Assembly (NCBI RefSeq): GCF_001632365.1
Contig: NW_024468514.1
Coordinates: 833,317-897,316, forward strand
Source of the DNA: Laetiporus sulphureus 93-53
Taxonomy: Eukaryota > Basidiomycota > Agaricomycetes > Polyporales > Laetiporaceae
Direction: 5' to 3'
DNA length: 64,000 nt
Shown here: positions 22,119 to 33,663 of the stretch, piece by piece
How the letters are laid out: each line of letters opens with the position of its first letter
How positions within the stretch are numbered: the stretch's first letter is position 1
The notes under the pieces: generated by a model
Seen by the model: only the letters and a program-made list of their open reading frames with translations
What the model was told of the DNA's origin: nothing
The model's database searches: none
Position numbers and translations under genes: made by a program

Positions 22119-23951
22119 ATGAGCGACAGCAACACTTACCCCATAAATCAAGTGTGGGGCTTTCCTCGCAAATCGGAGACAATGAGCCGTGTTGATGGTT
22201 CATTTTGAACAGGCGGATCCACGACTATCTTCATCTTCTAGGAATCAGTACGTAGGGTTCGTGAATCAATCAGAATCATCAAGTTTACCACAATCAGCCA
22301 TCTTCTATTACGACTACTTCCTCACCTTCGGATCCGAATACGCCCGCATATGGAAGCAGCCGAAGACGAGGGGAACTTTGCTGTTTTTCTTGAATCGATA
22401 TCTCACTTTTTTCGGCGTAAGTTCGTTCTTTTCAAATTGAGATAAGTATGCATGTTCACGAAGAGAAATCGTAGGATGTTGCGGTCAATGTCGGCAATTT
22501 CTACACGTTCCATTCAGCAAAAGTAAACCGTCTTCCTGTTCTCTGATGCATGGACACTGATCATATCGGATCTCATTCAGAGGTGAAACCTTTCGCTGGG
22601 CGCCCGATAATTACGGACTGAAACATCAGTTCATCAGTTGCAGAGACTACGCGCTTTACCGTCAGGTGCTGCTCATCGGCGCTCAAGTAGTTGTTTGCAG
22701 TAAGTCGCCTTCATACATAGTCGGTTGAATGCCGCTGCTACAACCCTGCCTCTTATTCCTTTAGTAATCTTGTGTCTCCGTACACACGCCTTGTATCACC
22801 GTAACAAGCGAGTATTGGCCTTGATGCTGTTTACGGGTTTCAGTCTGGCAGGCGTTTCTATTGTGAATATCCATATCTCATCACCGCAGCTCCCGTTTGC
22901 TTACGTGTTTATGTGATAAGTATGCTGTAACCGATCAGAAACAAGGCGAAACGCTCGACGGAGGCTGCCATATTGGATCTACCCGTATCACGTACGACTC
23001 CGTATTCTCTTGAGCAATTCATGAAACTGACCTACCGCTTGCCTACTTTAGAGCCATCCGTGAGGAATCATATACAATCTTGTTTGAGCAGTTCTGAGCT
23101 CAGTGCACCACAGGCATAGCGGTTGCTTGGGAGTCCCTTTTTGTGTACGACGTGATAATTTTCTCTCTCACCTTATGCAAGACATGGAAGGAGCGATTTC
23201 TTCACCCGATCTTGATAGAGCGGATAGACATTCTCGCTCTCATGCTCCGCGATGGTAAGCTGTCATCATTGCGGGTCGAGTGACAGCAGCTGATAGCGAA
23301 ATAGGCGCAATGTATTTTGCGTGAGTCCATTTGCATGATGCACATCGGTGCCATGAGTCATGACTGATTGCTGACCCGCTGTATAGAGTGATGGCATCCG
23401 TCAACCTGGCCAACACCTTGACCTTCTATGTGAGTGGTTGTTTGCTGCGATGTAACATGTTACCGATCAGTTATCAGTTCCTTCCGGTGAGAGATGACTC
23501 CGCCTTGAGCGTTAAAGTTCATGTTAATCACCCCCACATCAAGCCTTTGCTTGTAGGGGCTCTCTCTACCTTCGCTAGCAGGTAAGTACACAATGAAAGA
23601 GATGGTGAAAACACGGCTGACATTGATTATAGCGTCTCCGTGACCATGATGTCACGTTTGATGTTGAATCTCCATGAGAGCGCCAGCGCGCACCCGTCGT
23701 TCGCCACGAATCCATCTGGCACCGAAAATTCAACAACCCTGTTGTTCACCTCCGAGATCTTAATGGATCGCCAGGCTGCCGTAGCGGCTACCAATGAGCA
23801 AGATGTCACCAGCGATCCTGACCGCCTCATGGATGAAGAACAACTGCCAGCAGGGGAAGAATACGAGCTGCAGGAAATCAGTTACATACCAAGACATCCT
23901 GAGACTGCGGCTGGACCATCTCGAGGGGGATCGGCAAGTCGAGCCATCTGA
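22119..23951 (+). CDS. DUF6533 multi-pass membrane protein (~357 aa, 13 exons with micro-exons)
   Basis: Model exons: 22119-22151, 22213-22416, 22475-22522, 22630-22699, 22765-22862, 22939-22991, 23052-23059, 23114-23254, 23305-23320, 23387-23429, 23471-23486, 23557-23581, 23633-23951; 358 codons including the stop. The N-terminal DUF6533 pattern is clear: AIFYYDYFLTFGSEYARIW, then LLFFLNRYLTFFG. Later hydrophobic segments follow (YRQVLLIGAQVVVC, VLALMLFTGFSLAGVSI, YDVIIFSLTLCKTW, SVTMMSRLMLNLHE), consistent with about six to seven membrane spans and a hydrophilic acidic tail of about 85 residues. Function is unknown; the family is greatly expanded in agaricomycetes. Exon 7 has only eight bases yet restores the conserved TAIRIAVAWES reading. 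The 41-nt intron before exon 11 is unusually short, so that part of the model is the least certain. Confidence 0.8.
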
Positions 23952-24600
23952 AGGTATTGAACGGACGTGACTTTCATTCATCATGGGCTTCTGGCTGGCC
24001 GAACAACGTGATGATAGAGTGTAGAACAATCTCGGCTTCCATGCAGTGTATTTTTTAGACAAATGCTTTCGAGGTCTTTAGCAATGTATCAACGCCATAA
24101 CGTCACCGTGGGCTCTGAGAGCGAGTAGGAAACCCAGTGGGGGCACTGCGCTCGGCGTGGTCAAACACGACTTGAGATTGGCAATAATACTCGAATGCTG
24201 GCGTGGTTCGAAGAAATTGTCAGCACAGCTCGCAAGACACTCTGTTTCTCCAACTAAGCCTCATTGCAGTCTCTGGTCATCATTCATTGGGCCCTTCCTG
24301 AGCACTGAGCACTGAGTACTGACGTGGGTCGCCAGCGGTAAAGCGACTGGGGAAGAGGGCATGGCGTTAAGCTGAGGCGGAGGTCATGTTCAAGAATTCG
24401 AGCTTTCATGTTGATACTAACCATTATAGACAAGAACATTAACGTGAGCCGCGCGCGGTGGCCTAAACATTTTCCTTTTATAGTCAAAAGCAAGTTCAAG
24501 CCCCGCCAGATCCGACGAACTCTATTTCCTCCGCGCCACTTCCATCGCAGCGCACCGACGTTGACAACGTCGACATACACGGGTAGGAAACCTTTCAACG
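23952..24600. other. Intergenic, includes eL20 promoter and 5' UTR
   Basis: No gene. The last part, up to the donor at 24601, is probably the first, non-coding exon of the ribosomal protein gene. A pyrimidine-rich stretch (CATTTTCCTTTTATAG near 24468-24484) lies just upstream, as is common in ribosomal protein promoters. Confidence 0.4.
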
Positions 24601-24736
24601 GTGAGTATCCGCATCCACCAATGTGTTACGATCATTGTGCAAGTTGTTGGGGAGATATCTCGAATGCGCGGGATGGATGCGAATGGTCGCGAACGGATGT
24701 CAACCGGAACGCCTGGCTCACGCCTCGTATCCTCAG
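24601..24736 (+). other. Probable 5' UTR intron of eL20
   Basis: It begins GTGAGTATCC and ends CGTATCCTCAG, immediately before the start codon. No in-frame coding exon upstream is visible, so the intron would lie in the leader. Confidence 0.6.
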
Positions 24737-25471
24737 ATGCCTCTCCAAGAATACCAAGTCGTCGGGCGCCATCTGCCCACCGAGAACGATCCCAACCCGA
24801 AGATCTACCGTATGCGCATCTTTGCGCCCAACGAGGTCGTCGCGAAATCCCGCTTCTGGTACTTCCTGAGGTGCGTCTGTTAGGCTTCTGCTGCGCTAAC
24901 GCTCGCATGCTCTTCTGGGTCAGTAACTGACGTGAGCGCAGGCAATTGAAGAAGGTCAAGAAAGCAAGCGGCGAGATTATTGGCGTCAACGTAGTGTGTA
25001 TCATCATCCCTTGCAGCCATTCAAGTGGCAGGCGGAGTAGGGACTAACCGGCGTTGCCCACGACGTTAGATTCATGAAAAGAAGCCTCTGAAGGTCAAGA
25101 ACTTCGGTATCTGGCTGCGCTATGACTCTCGCTCTGGAACCCACAACATGTACAAGGAGTTCCGTGAGCTTAGCCGTGCGGATGCGGTCAAGTCGCTTTA
25201 CCAGGACATGGCTGCCAGGCATCGTGCCCGTTTCCGGTCTATCCATGTAAGTGCTTGCAGATCAAGCATCATGTCATAACCGGTTAGCCGAATGGCATCG
25301 GTAACTAATTTTTCATACCAGATCCTCCGCGTGGTGGAAATAGAGAAGAATGAGGACGTTCGCCGTCCTTACATCAAGCAATTCCTCACGCCGGGACTCA
25401 AGTTCCCTCTTCCTCACCGTGTGTCGAAGGTTCGCTCGACATTTGTCGCCCACAGACCCTCGACTTTCTAA
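24737..25471 (+). CDS. RPL20: 60S ribosomal protein eL20 (L18a family), 170 aa, 4 coding exons
   Basis: Exons: 24737-24870, 24942-24993, 25070-25246, 25322-25471; 171 codons including the stop. It is a structural protein of the large cytoplasmic ribosomal subunit. The sequence is near-canonical: [112 protein letters not shown] and the C-terminal FVAHRPSTF. The ATG follows directly after a CCTCAG acceptor. The strong donor GTGAGT at 24601 makes 24601-24736 a likely 136-nt intron in the 5' UTR, a usual arrangement in ribosomal protein genes and a place for expression control. Confidence 0.96.
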
Positions 25472-25753
25472 GTGGTACCCTGGGAGTGTTCTGGGCGAGT
25501 TGCTGCTGGAGGTTGTGAAAAACTGCTGTCGGCATTACTCGCTGCTTGTTCAGCAGTTGTCACCTTTGTAATCCCGCGTTGGGACTACCTGTTTTATGAT
25601 GACATCATTTGAGATGCGCATGCTGTCGCACCGTATACTGTGGCATTGAGAAGTGACAGAACGGTGATCGATTGATCGTTAGGTACACTGTATTTTCCCG
25701 GCATATCATTCTGGTACACATAATCATCATCGCACTCTTCATTGCCCCGTTCC

Positions 25754-28076
25754 TCACAGACGATTCCTTCGACAGCGATTGCAAGCAAGCATGGCACATC
25801 CGTTGCATTGCTAGTCACAGTAAGTCATAAGTCAGTGAATCGTGCAGGCAGTGGCCAATTTAACTCACGAAGAGATAGAACGGGAGATCGTGATGGCATG
25901 ATTCACATCGCCCTCCTCCGCGACGGTATTTCCAGCCCTCATGATGACAATCGTGGTCGACGCGTAGGCGGTCCATCCACACTCTGACGAGGGTCTCCCT
26001 TCTTGTGGCATCGGTTTTCTTCATAGTGGACAACGTTGCTAATTGAGTAGGAGGCTGCTTACGTAGTTTGGTAGATTCACGGTCAGCAATACCGGAGGTC
26101 GGCCTGTTTGTTGCTTTGGCAGCGGTCGAGGAAGTCGACGCAATTGGCACGGTGCGTTCAACTTGAGGGCTCGGTATGGATTGTCTTCGAGTCAGTACAG
26201 ATCGCGGCGTGAGTGCGCTGTACACGACAGCAGCTCTGCTTGCCGTGCTACTGGCAACGTTTGTAGTGAGGTGTGCTTCGGTAGAAACTGTGCTGCTTGT
26301 GCCGGATATCTGAGTTGCAGTCCGCCGGACGGGACGAGCTGTTCTCAGTGCACTGAGCCAATCTACGACAGCAAGGTTATGCTCTTGCACACGTTGCGCA
26401 CGATGTCCTGTTTCCTCGACGATGGGGTTGGCGATGACGGCTGGCTGTGCGCGAGGGACCGCATGAGCTGTTGCTCGGACGTTTGTAGCGCGAGGTGTGG
26501 CAGTCACTGTATTCGCAAGAGGAACCGGAGCAGGACGAACAACGGGAACGGGCACAGGAGGTGCAGCAGGTGCATGGCCAGCCGGGACGAAGCGAGCAGC
26601 AAATGCACGGCGAGCTTGTTCGGGATCAGGGCGAGCGGGTCGGGCGGGTGGAGGGACTGGAGGGGGAGCAGCTGCGCGACGAGGTGGGACTGGAAGGGGA
26701 GCAGCTGCACGAGCGGCGTGCGGTCGCGGAGGGGCAGGACGAGGTGGGACTGCAGCAATGCCGAGTTCAGCGTCCGCGCGAGCTTCAGCTGCAGCCAACA
26801 GCCGTCGTTCATCCCACTGGGGGCATCCGCAGGTCTTCCACTTTGCTCTGCAGACGTAGCAGAACTCGGTCTTGCACCTGCATGTCATGTGGAAGCAGCC
26901 GTGGTTGAGCTCGATCAGCTGCTCGCAGCCTGGACAGCGTGCCCAGCCTTCCGTCCTTCCGAGATCCAGGACTTCGCGATCTTTCTCGTCGTTATTGCAG
27001 GAGTGCATCCGTGTGAACTTTGCCTTGCAGCGGGTGCAGGTCTGAGTGCCGCATCCGGACTCAGGACATTTGTACGTCGGCGTGAAGAAATACCAGAAGG
27101 AACTCTCGATCTGTTCTCCGAGGAAGCGGCTGCAGGAGGGGTTTGCACAATACACGCGCTTGAGGGTACTGAACTCCTTCATCTTCTCGTTGAACCGCCT
27201 CAGCAGGTCGGAAGTCATGTATGGCGACACGTCTGCAAGCATTATCTCCTGTCTGCAGCAGCGCGGCGGGAACAGGGACTCGTCTTTGGTCGCGGCTTCG
27301 AACAGCTCCAGCATACAGGCCTTGTCATAATAATCTCCACAATGGGCACGGATCTCTATGCCGTAGATCGGATCTGTGCATATCACACAGTTGTGGCCAG
27401 TAGGGCTATGTGGAGTCAGTTAGTTGATGATATCTGATCTCGAGATACGCTCACCGGGCGCGCGCTACAGGTGGCACGGATTCTCTCTGCGCTATACTAG
27501 ATGAGTTTGGCGCGGTGGCATTTGGGGATCTACCATCAACCACGCAGCGAGTTACATTTCCGTAAACTGTTCGAACGCGGTATGGAATCGAACTCACCTT
27601 GGGGTACGAATGTAGTCAAGCGAATGGGCACCAGAGGCCCGAGTTCGGACGTTCGGCCTGTGCGCAGTCTGAGACGGTTATTTGTACCATAGAATCTGCT
27701 CTCACCCAGCTCGATTTTGATCAACTGCTACGTCTTGGGTTGCGAGCAGTGCAGCGACATCGAAATCATCATCCTCGACATCGTCATCCTCGATATCGAT
27801 AGTACTTAGCCTGACGGCTAGAGCACGATCCTTCTGAGTCGTTGCGAAACTCAACGCTTCCTCTGCAGCGAGCTTGAATGCCAACTCTCGGTCTGATAGA
27901 GGCCTGTCGTCGTCCGGGTCTCCCCACCATCTACCGCGCAGTGCATTGATCTCATCGATGTTGGCTCGTGCAATAGTATTGTCGTATTCGGCACTGCGCC
28001 TGAACTCCTGACCTCGTACGACAGCCTCGAATGGATTCGGAGCGGTCGGACGAGATGGGCCTGTGACAGAGGACAT
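25754..28076 (-). CDS. RBR-type (RING1-IBR-RING2) E3 ubiquitin ligase, paralogue 1 (688 aa, 5 exons)
   Basis: Exons: 28076-27706, 27657-27598, 27496-27455, 27405-25869, 25810-25754; 689 codons including the stop. RING1 begins CVICTDP and includes HCGDYYDKACMLELFEA and FPPRCC. The IBR has YCANPSCSRFLG and CGTQTCTRCKAKF. RING2 is RCPGCEQLIELNHGCFHMTC then CKTEFCYVC; the Cys after HMT occupies the catalytic position of RBR ligases, which accept ubiquitin as a thioester. Then follows a long Pro/Ala-rich low-complexity linker, a Ser/Thr-rich part, and a C-terminal Cys module (GGRCESCHHDLPFYLF joined to QCNGCAMLACNRCRRNRL). This module is completed only by splicing out intron 25868-25811; without splicing the protein stops after FVS. 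The N-terminal 125 residues are acidic and helical, with no known domain. A shorter paralogue lies just upstream at 29080-30629. Confidence 0.88.
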
Positions 28077-29079
28077 GGCAGGCAGGACTGGCCATATCAC
28101 CGACGCAAAGCATGGTATATATGTACGGTGCTACATCGATAAGGTGAGAATATTCAGAGATATCAGGAGAGAAGTCTGATTGAGTTTGAACGTTGCTCGA
28201 GACACTTGAAAGTCTGGAACCCAAGGATGGCCTGGATCGTTGTTTGGACAGCGCACTGCAGGAAACAGCGTGCTGAACACTGTGCGCTTCATCCTAAATA
28301 ATCATGTGCATGCTGTATGGTTGGTCAATCATACACGATCGCAGATATCATGCGGTCAAGCGGCATAGTACCAGAGACGACAAGCCTGCAGCATGCGTAT
28401 TGAAAGACTTCGGAATTATTAGAACGGACGGCTTCTCCCCAGCATCTTTGAGTCGCTCTTTGAGCGATCAAAGTCGGTTGACATACGGAGGCATCATCAG
28501 ACAGCTAGCAATTACATAGCGGAGCAATGAGTTATTGTGTTGAGAGCTGCAGGTCAGACCGAACGCGCTGCGCATCATCCCAATTCAATGAGGAATAAAA
28601 ACGGACACAGCCCGCTGATTGACGAATCACGAGTGCTGGCTGACCATCGTACCTTTCTAATTCTCCTGAATAGACAATTGGTGTGCTTATGAGACCATAC
28701 AAACGCTTATACACGCTGAGCTGATCTTGTCAGGAGCTCAGCAAAACCCCTCTGCTATGTTGACGGCCACTGAGAAAATTGGAAGGCCAATTTCTAGAAT
28801 ACAGTAGGATGCTTCCATTTCCACTCGCAATCGTACATGTCGGTCAATCCTACTCCCCCTAGAGCTCCATGAGGCAACACTCGTGCATACATCAGGCTTC
28901 TGACGAAAGGACCCATCCTGAGGGAATGATATGGGTTGAGAAAGGAGAAGTGCAGGATCCTTATCAGACATGCTTGCTCACATGCATCCACACAGATGTA
29001 GATGGCGTTTACGTCCTCCCTCGCAGACCAGCAGATAGACTTAGAACAAGGCGCCTGGTTTACAATGTTTCGATATTGT
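28077..29079. other. Intergenic between the two RBR genes
   Basis: No gene is supported. The stretch holds the promoter of paralogue 1 and the 3' flank of paralogue 2. A 144-codon minus frame at 28794-29228 runs antisense-free into the 3' end of paralogue 2 but shows no motif. Confidence 0.4.
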
Positions 29080-30629
29080 TTACATTGATCGGGTCTTTCG
29101 GTGGCCTTGTGCGACGAGACCACGAAGTAAGAGGGAATGCAGATCCTTGCTCCGCGGTAACATATCATGCCACTGGTCCAAAAGCAACAGCGTCTCCGGT
29201 GGACAGATGCCTGAAACGTCTGTCTCATCTACATCAGCAAGAGCTTCTGGAGACCAATGACCATACTCACCAATCACATCCACTCGTGATGATCGCTCGG
29301 ATGGCGATGGCGACAAGGGAGATGATGCCCGCAGGCTCGGACGTGGAGACCCTACCTGCCGACGAAGACTGGACTGTGAGCGCCGTAGGACCAACGGCGA
29401 CAGCGGGCGGATCTGCGGGATGTCGAGCGCACCGACTTGTCTGAGCTGCACCTGCTCCCAGCGTGGACACGCGCACGTCTTCCACGGCGCCTTGCACGCA
29501 TAGCAGAACCTCGTGCCGCACACGCACTTCATCTCATAGCACCCGCTGTGCAGCTCGATCATGTGGTCACACGCCGGGCAGCGCGCCCAGCCCTTCTGAC
29601 TTGCGAGCGCGAACACCTGCCGCTGGCCCGAGTCCTGCCGGCAGATGTGCAGCTTGCGCGGGGCGACGCGCGCGCGGCAGCCGTTGCAGGTCAAGGTGGC
29701 GCACGTGGAACAGGCGTACGTCCGTGCGCCGAGCTCGGGCATGCAGGGCCCGAGGAACCGGCTGCAGGATGGGTTCGCGCAATATACCCGCCGCACCGTC
29801 TCGAACTCGATGGCGCGCTCTTCGAATGCGTGCGCGAGCTCCGCGGACATGTAGCGCGCGAAGGACTGCTCGCGGATGCGCTGCTGGCAGCAACGCGGAG
29901 GGAAGAGCGACTCGTCGCGGATCGATGCTTCGATAAGGTCCAACAGACACGCGACGTCATAGTAGTGCCCGCAGGCCACGCGCACATGCGGACCGTGGGT
30001 CGCCGACTGGCAGACCACGCAATCGTGCTGCTTCTTCTTCCTGCTATCGGCATGGCGTCAGTTGTCCCGATCAATATTGCGAGAGAATCTGCACGCACAA
30101 CGTCCGGAGGGTTGGAGTATGATGCGAGAGCTTGCGGAGGGCCCGACGAGGGCGGACTCGGGATACTGTTCTGCGCAGCACAGCAAAACCCTTGCATATT
30201 GGTCTCCTGGAAGCAGTTGCCAATCTGCGTGGGTGCTTCAACACAAGATAGGAGAGATGTCATGAGCGCGTGCGCTCACCCCCTTGGCAACAGACGTCGC
30301 TTGAAATCGCGAACTCTGCTGTGCAGTGACATCCGCGCTGCGTTCATGATGACTGAACTCGGAGTAGACGAACGCTGCGTCTTGACCCTCGGCACACGCA
30401 TGCAGGACAGCGCCGTCCCGTGATCGTGACTGGCCTCGGTATGCTTAAGTGTTTGATTCTTGGTCCGCGAGTCAGGGCGTTCATGAACCTTTGTATGGGA
30501 TTTTCTCGACGATTCCTTGTGATTAGCACGCGCGTGCTCATCAGGAGCACGGCCATCCTCGCCAGAGTCGGTTGGAGTCGGCGGGAGGTCGCGGAAGAGG
30601 TAGTGCCGGGGATAGGTCGTCGCTGTCAT
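29080..30629 (-). CDS. RBR-type E3 ubiquitin ligase, paralogue 2 (~458 aa, 4 exons)
   Basis: Exons: 30629-30280, 30224-30099, 30040-29271, 29210-29080; 459 codons including the stop. RING1: CVVCQSATHGPHVRVACGHY, DVACLLDLIEA, FPPRCC. IBR: YCANPSCSRFLG, CSTCATLTCNGCRA. RING2: RCPACDHMIELHSGCYEMKC, then CGTRFCYACKAPWKTCACP, with the putative catalytic Cys in the EMKC motif. The close match to paralogue 1 (shared SLFPPRCC, RVYCANPSCSRFLG, EGWARCP/KGWARCP) shows local duplication. It lacks the Pro/Ala linker and the C-terminal Cys module of paralogue 1, ending instead in a Ser/Arg-rich tail. The last intron (29270-29211) is 60 nt and free of in-frame stops, so a 478-aa retained form is possible. 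The N-terminal exon assignment is less certain than the RBR part. Confidence 0.82.
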
Positions 30630-32858
30630 GAAGGTTCGTATAATGAGTGCGCAGCGACGGATCGCGTCTTATCAAGGGTTCGGACACGTGTGCGGCTGAA
30701 GACCCGCTCCGAGAAATGCTTTGATCTCAGCGGAGAGCACGTTGTAACCGACTGATGGAAGTGCCCGCGATGGGACACCGGGAACGTTAATGAATGGTTC
30801 ACGCGCGCGAAACAGTCTCCAGCAGCGGGTACGATGGCATGTTTGCGAGCGACCTCAACGAAGACATAGCGGATGACGACCGCAAGCCTATGAGAAAATA
30901 TCGAGCACAAGTGCCACGAGGCATTCATAAACAGCTCGGTCCCTGTGCCTCGGCGCAGTGGCAATCGTTTTCAATGAATATTGTCCAGGCGTTTCACTGT
31001 GCAATGTAGTTGAAGTGATGAAATGGTCGTTTCGTGCAAGGGACGTCAAATTCGCTGGAGCCCAACATACCTCGTGAGGTGTCAGGCAGCCTATTCACAG
31101 TGAAGTTACCTACATGAGGCGCGGTTTCGTAGACTTCCAACCAGTGAAATGCCCACACAACTTCGGCTTCTGATGACGACGTTCGAATACGGGGCCTTAG
31201 AGGACACAGCAGGTTGTAGCAATAGGCAGGAAAGAGCGTATGATACCTCGAGGCAATTCCCTACCAGTCATCGGAGTTTGCCGCAAACACGAACACGTGC
31301 ACTCCTACACGAAGCTAAGCTCGCGTCGCGAGGCCTTCGTGAAAAGCTGGGTGAACCTCGCCCAGCAAGTGGCGCGTCAGTCAGTTAAAAAAAACATTTT
31401 TCTAAAACCTCTGAACAGGTACACCCAGTGATTGCGCCGTATACAACGCGTGTAAAAACCCTTGTCTGCAATACTCGACGTGTCTCCGTTCACCTTCACG
31501 AGCTATGAACATCCAGCCGCTCACATACTTTACGGTTGTCCACGATAGTTTTGTGACATACTGAGGCGATGACGTGGTAATTTGAGCCGAGTCCCTGCCT
31601 TCCTAGCCGAGGCAAGGAGCCTGTCATTGGAGTCAAATTAAATATTCGCGTTTCAGGGCCACTTACTTGCACCAGGCTGCTGCATGGTAGCACCGCCACG
31701 GTCATAATGTGCTCTGACCACTTCAGCGTTCCCGGGCTCCGGCGCGCCCCGCACGAACGCCGCGAGTTCGTTCGTTATAACTAGTTGTACGACATGTGTT
31801 TATGCGTGCATGCAGAGAGTGGACACCTTTCCGCATTTCCTGCCCATGACACGTCTGCGAGACATCGGACCTGATCAGGTATCCTGAAAGAGATGCGGCG
31901 CTAATCAATCACAAAGGCCAGTAGATCACCAAGGCACTCACAGTCATGCTCATGGAAGCACAGACATGAGGCTGTACAGTGATAGGAGGTGGAGGGACGC
32001 TACAAACTGAAGCTCATTGGTCTCGCTGCAACGAGCGTTGGCTGTGGCATGCATTCCTCGTCAGGACACGTACTGCCATTGAAAACTCGCCTCGCCTCGG
32101 GGGGGGGGGGCAGACATGTCAGTCGTTGGGCTTGTCTGCACCTGCCAACCCTCAGCCATGACGCACGGATTCAAATCGCAACAGACCGCATGGAGGCGTT
32201 ATATCAGCTCTGAGACAAGAATAGAGCTGTTGCAAGCGCGCACAGTTCGCGCTGCTCCCGAGCGAGAGCCTCACTCGAGACTATATATATTTTCAACTTC
32301 ATTTTACGAGAAGCGGCGTTAACGAACGGAAAGGCCATACTCAGCGGCTATGAATATCGAGGTCGAAAAAGGAGCGCACGAATGCTTTCGTACTGCGGTT
32401 CCGCAGCGACTCATGGACGTCATGGCTGCGGAGGCATCTGCAAAAAACGAAATCAGATTTCGCGCGTTTGTCGGAGATCTCTGGGCCACAACGTACTCTA
32501 AACAACGAAGAACAAGCTGTGCATACTTGACCAACCGTTTGCAAAGGCGGAAACGGCACATGGTGGCAGGCGTCACTTGTGGCACCACGGGCTATCCGCA
32601 TGCTGTTCTTACGTCCGGTGATCTTCAGCTGCTCCGCAAGCTTCACTTAGCAGGTATCTAGGAAGAATCCTTGTTTAAAACTTGCTAGATCTCGGCGAGA
32701 GCACCCAGCTGCTTGTGCAGTCTTGCAATACACATGCTGAGAAGTGTCAGCCACATGGGAGTTGTGACTCCGCTTTTGGCTCCCGGTCTCGACTCTTCGC
32801 CGCTTGTCGTCCTCTTTGCTGTCAACGCCGACCTCACTGCGCCTCGTCAACACTCAGA
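30630..32858. other. 2.2-kb intergenic, no gene supported
   Basis: Short frames only (up to about 112 codons). A G-run of 11-13 bases stands near 32100. The region just before 32859 is pyrimidine-rich and probably the promoter and leader of the GPI protein gene. Confidence 0.4.
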
Positions 32859-33663
32859 ATGAAGTTTACCAGTGCTGCACTCGCTCTCGCGGCATTCATC
32901 AGCAGCTCTGCTGCCCAGCTGACCATTCTGAGCCCCGGAAGCAGTGTGTGGTGGGGTGAGTTGCTATCGCCTTGACTCCCGGTTTTTTCCAGCTGACCGG
33001 GGGGCCCAATTCGTGTCGCCTTTCAACCACAGTTGACGACTCCCAAAACGACATCACTTGGACATGCGATACCTCTCCTTACGAGAATTTTACCGTCCTG
33101 TGAGCGCCATGTCCTCTGCCTTTCCAAAATTAAACGTCCTAACGCGACGTCTCACGCTTTCTCAGTCTTGACAGCACGAATTCGAGCATCCTGGTCTCGC
33201 CTTATGCATTCGTCGCTAACCAGCCGAACTATGACTGCTCCGTGGTGATCTCGCCATACCAGATGGCCACTTTCCCTGCTGCTTCCGGCTACACCATCAT
33301 CCTCGCTAACACCCTCAACAGTTCAGACGTGAGTCCTAATCCTAATGCCCTCTAATCGGTTCCGCCACCGGGGATGCAGATACTGATGCTCGTGAATCCT
33401 TGTAGATCTATGCTAAGAGCGAGGAGTTCGCGATCAAGCCAGAAGGTTCGGCCTATCCTGCTACATCCGCTACGCCCACAGGAACAAACACGGCTACCAG
33501 CAGCGCAAGCGGCAGTGTGAGTGGCAGTGCAACCACAACTGGCGCGGCTGCTGCCTCCTCCACCTCCGCTTCCTCCAAGTCGAGCGGCGCGAACAAGCTC
33601 GCCGCCTCTATGATGGGTGGTCTTGCTGGGGTCGGTGCCTTGTTTGGATTGTTGATGGCTTGA
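32859..33663 (+). CDS. Kre9/KNH-type GPI-anchored cell-surface protein (194 aa, 4 exons)
   Basis: Exons: 32859-32955, 33033-33099, 33166-33328, 33406-33663; 195 codons including the stop. A signal peptide (MKFTSAALALAAFISSSAA) is followed by the KNH-like Ig-fold domain: LTILSPGSSVWW, ITWTCDTSP, FTVLLDSTNSSILVSP, then SGYTIILANTLNSSDIYAKS with EFAIKPEG. The domain ends near residue 125. A Ser/Thr/Ala-rich stalk leads to a C-terminal hydrophobic segment (GGLAGVGALFGLLMA) preceded by SSGAN, as expected for a GPI attachment signal. The family (Ser-Thr-rich GPI-anchored, Kre9/KNH) is secreted to the plasma membrane or wall and is linked to beta-glucan assembly in yeast; the precise role here is inferred only. 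Confidence 0.9.

Noticed and set aside
26163..27437. Plus-strand frame of 424 codons
   Set aside because: It lies exactly opposite the RBR ligase exon 27405-25869, which has clear zinc-binding domains. The composition (Cys/Arg/Ser-rich, Gly/Ala runs) is that of an antisense shadow.
29437..30423. Plus-strand frame of 328 codons
   Set aside because: Antisense to RBR paralogue 2; no domain and a composition typical of a shadow frame in GC-rich coding sequence.
32098..32113. G-run as a regulatory element
   Set aside because: A single homopolymer run without a second run nearby; more likely slippage or a sequencing-difficult tract.
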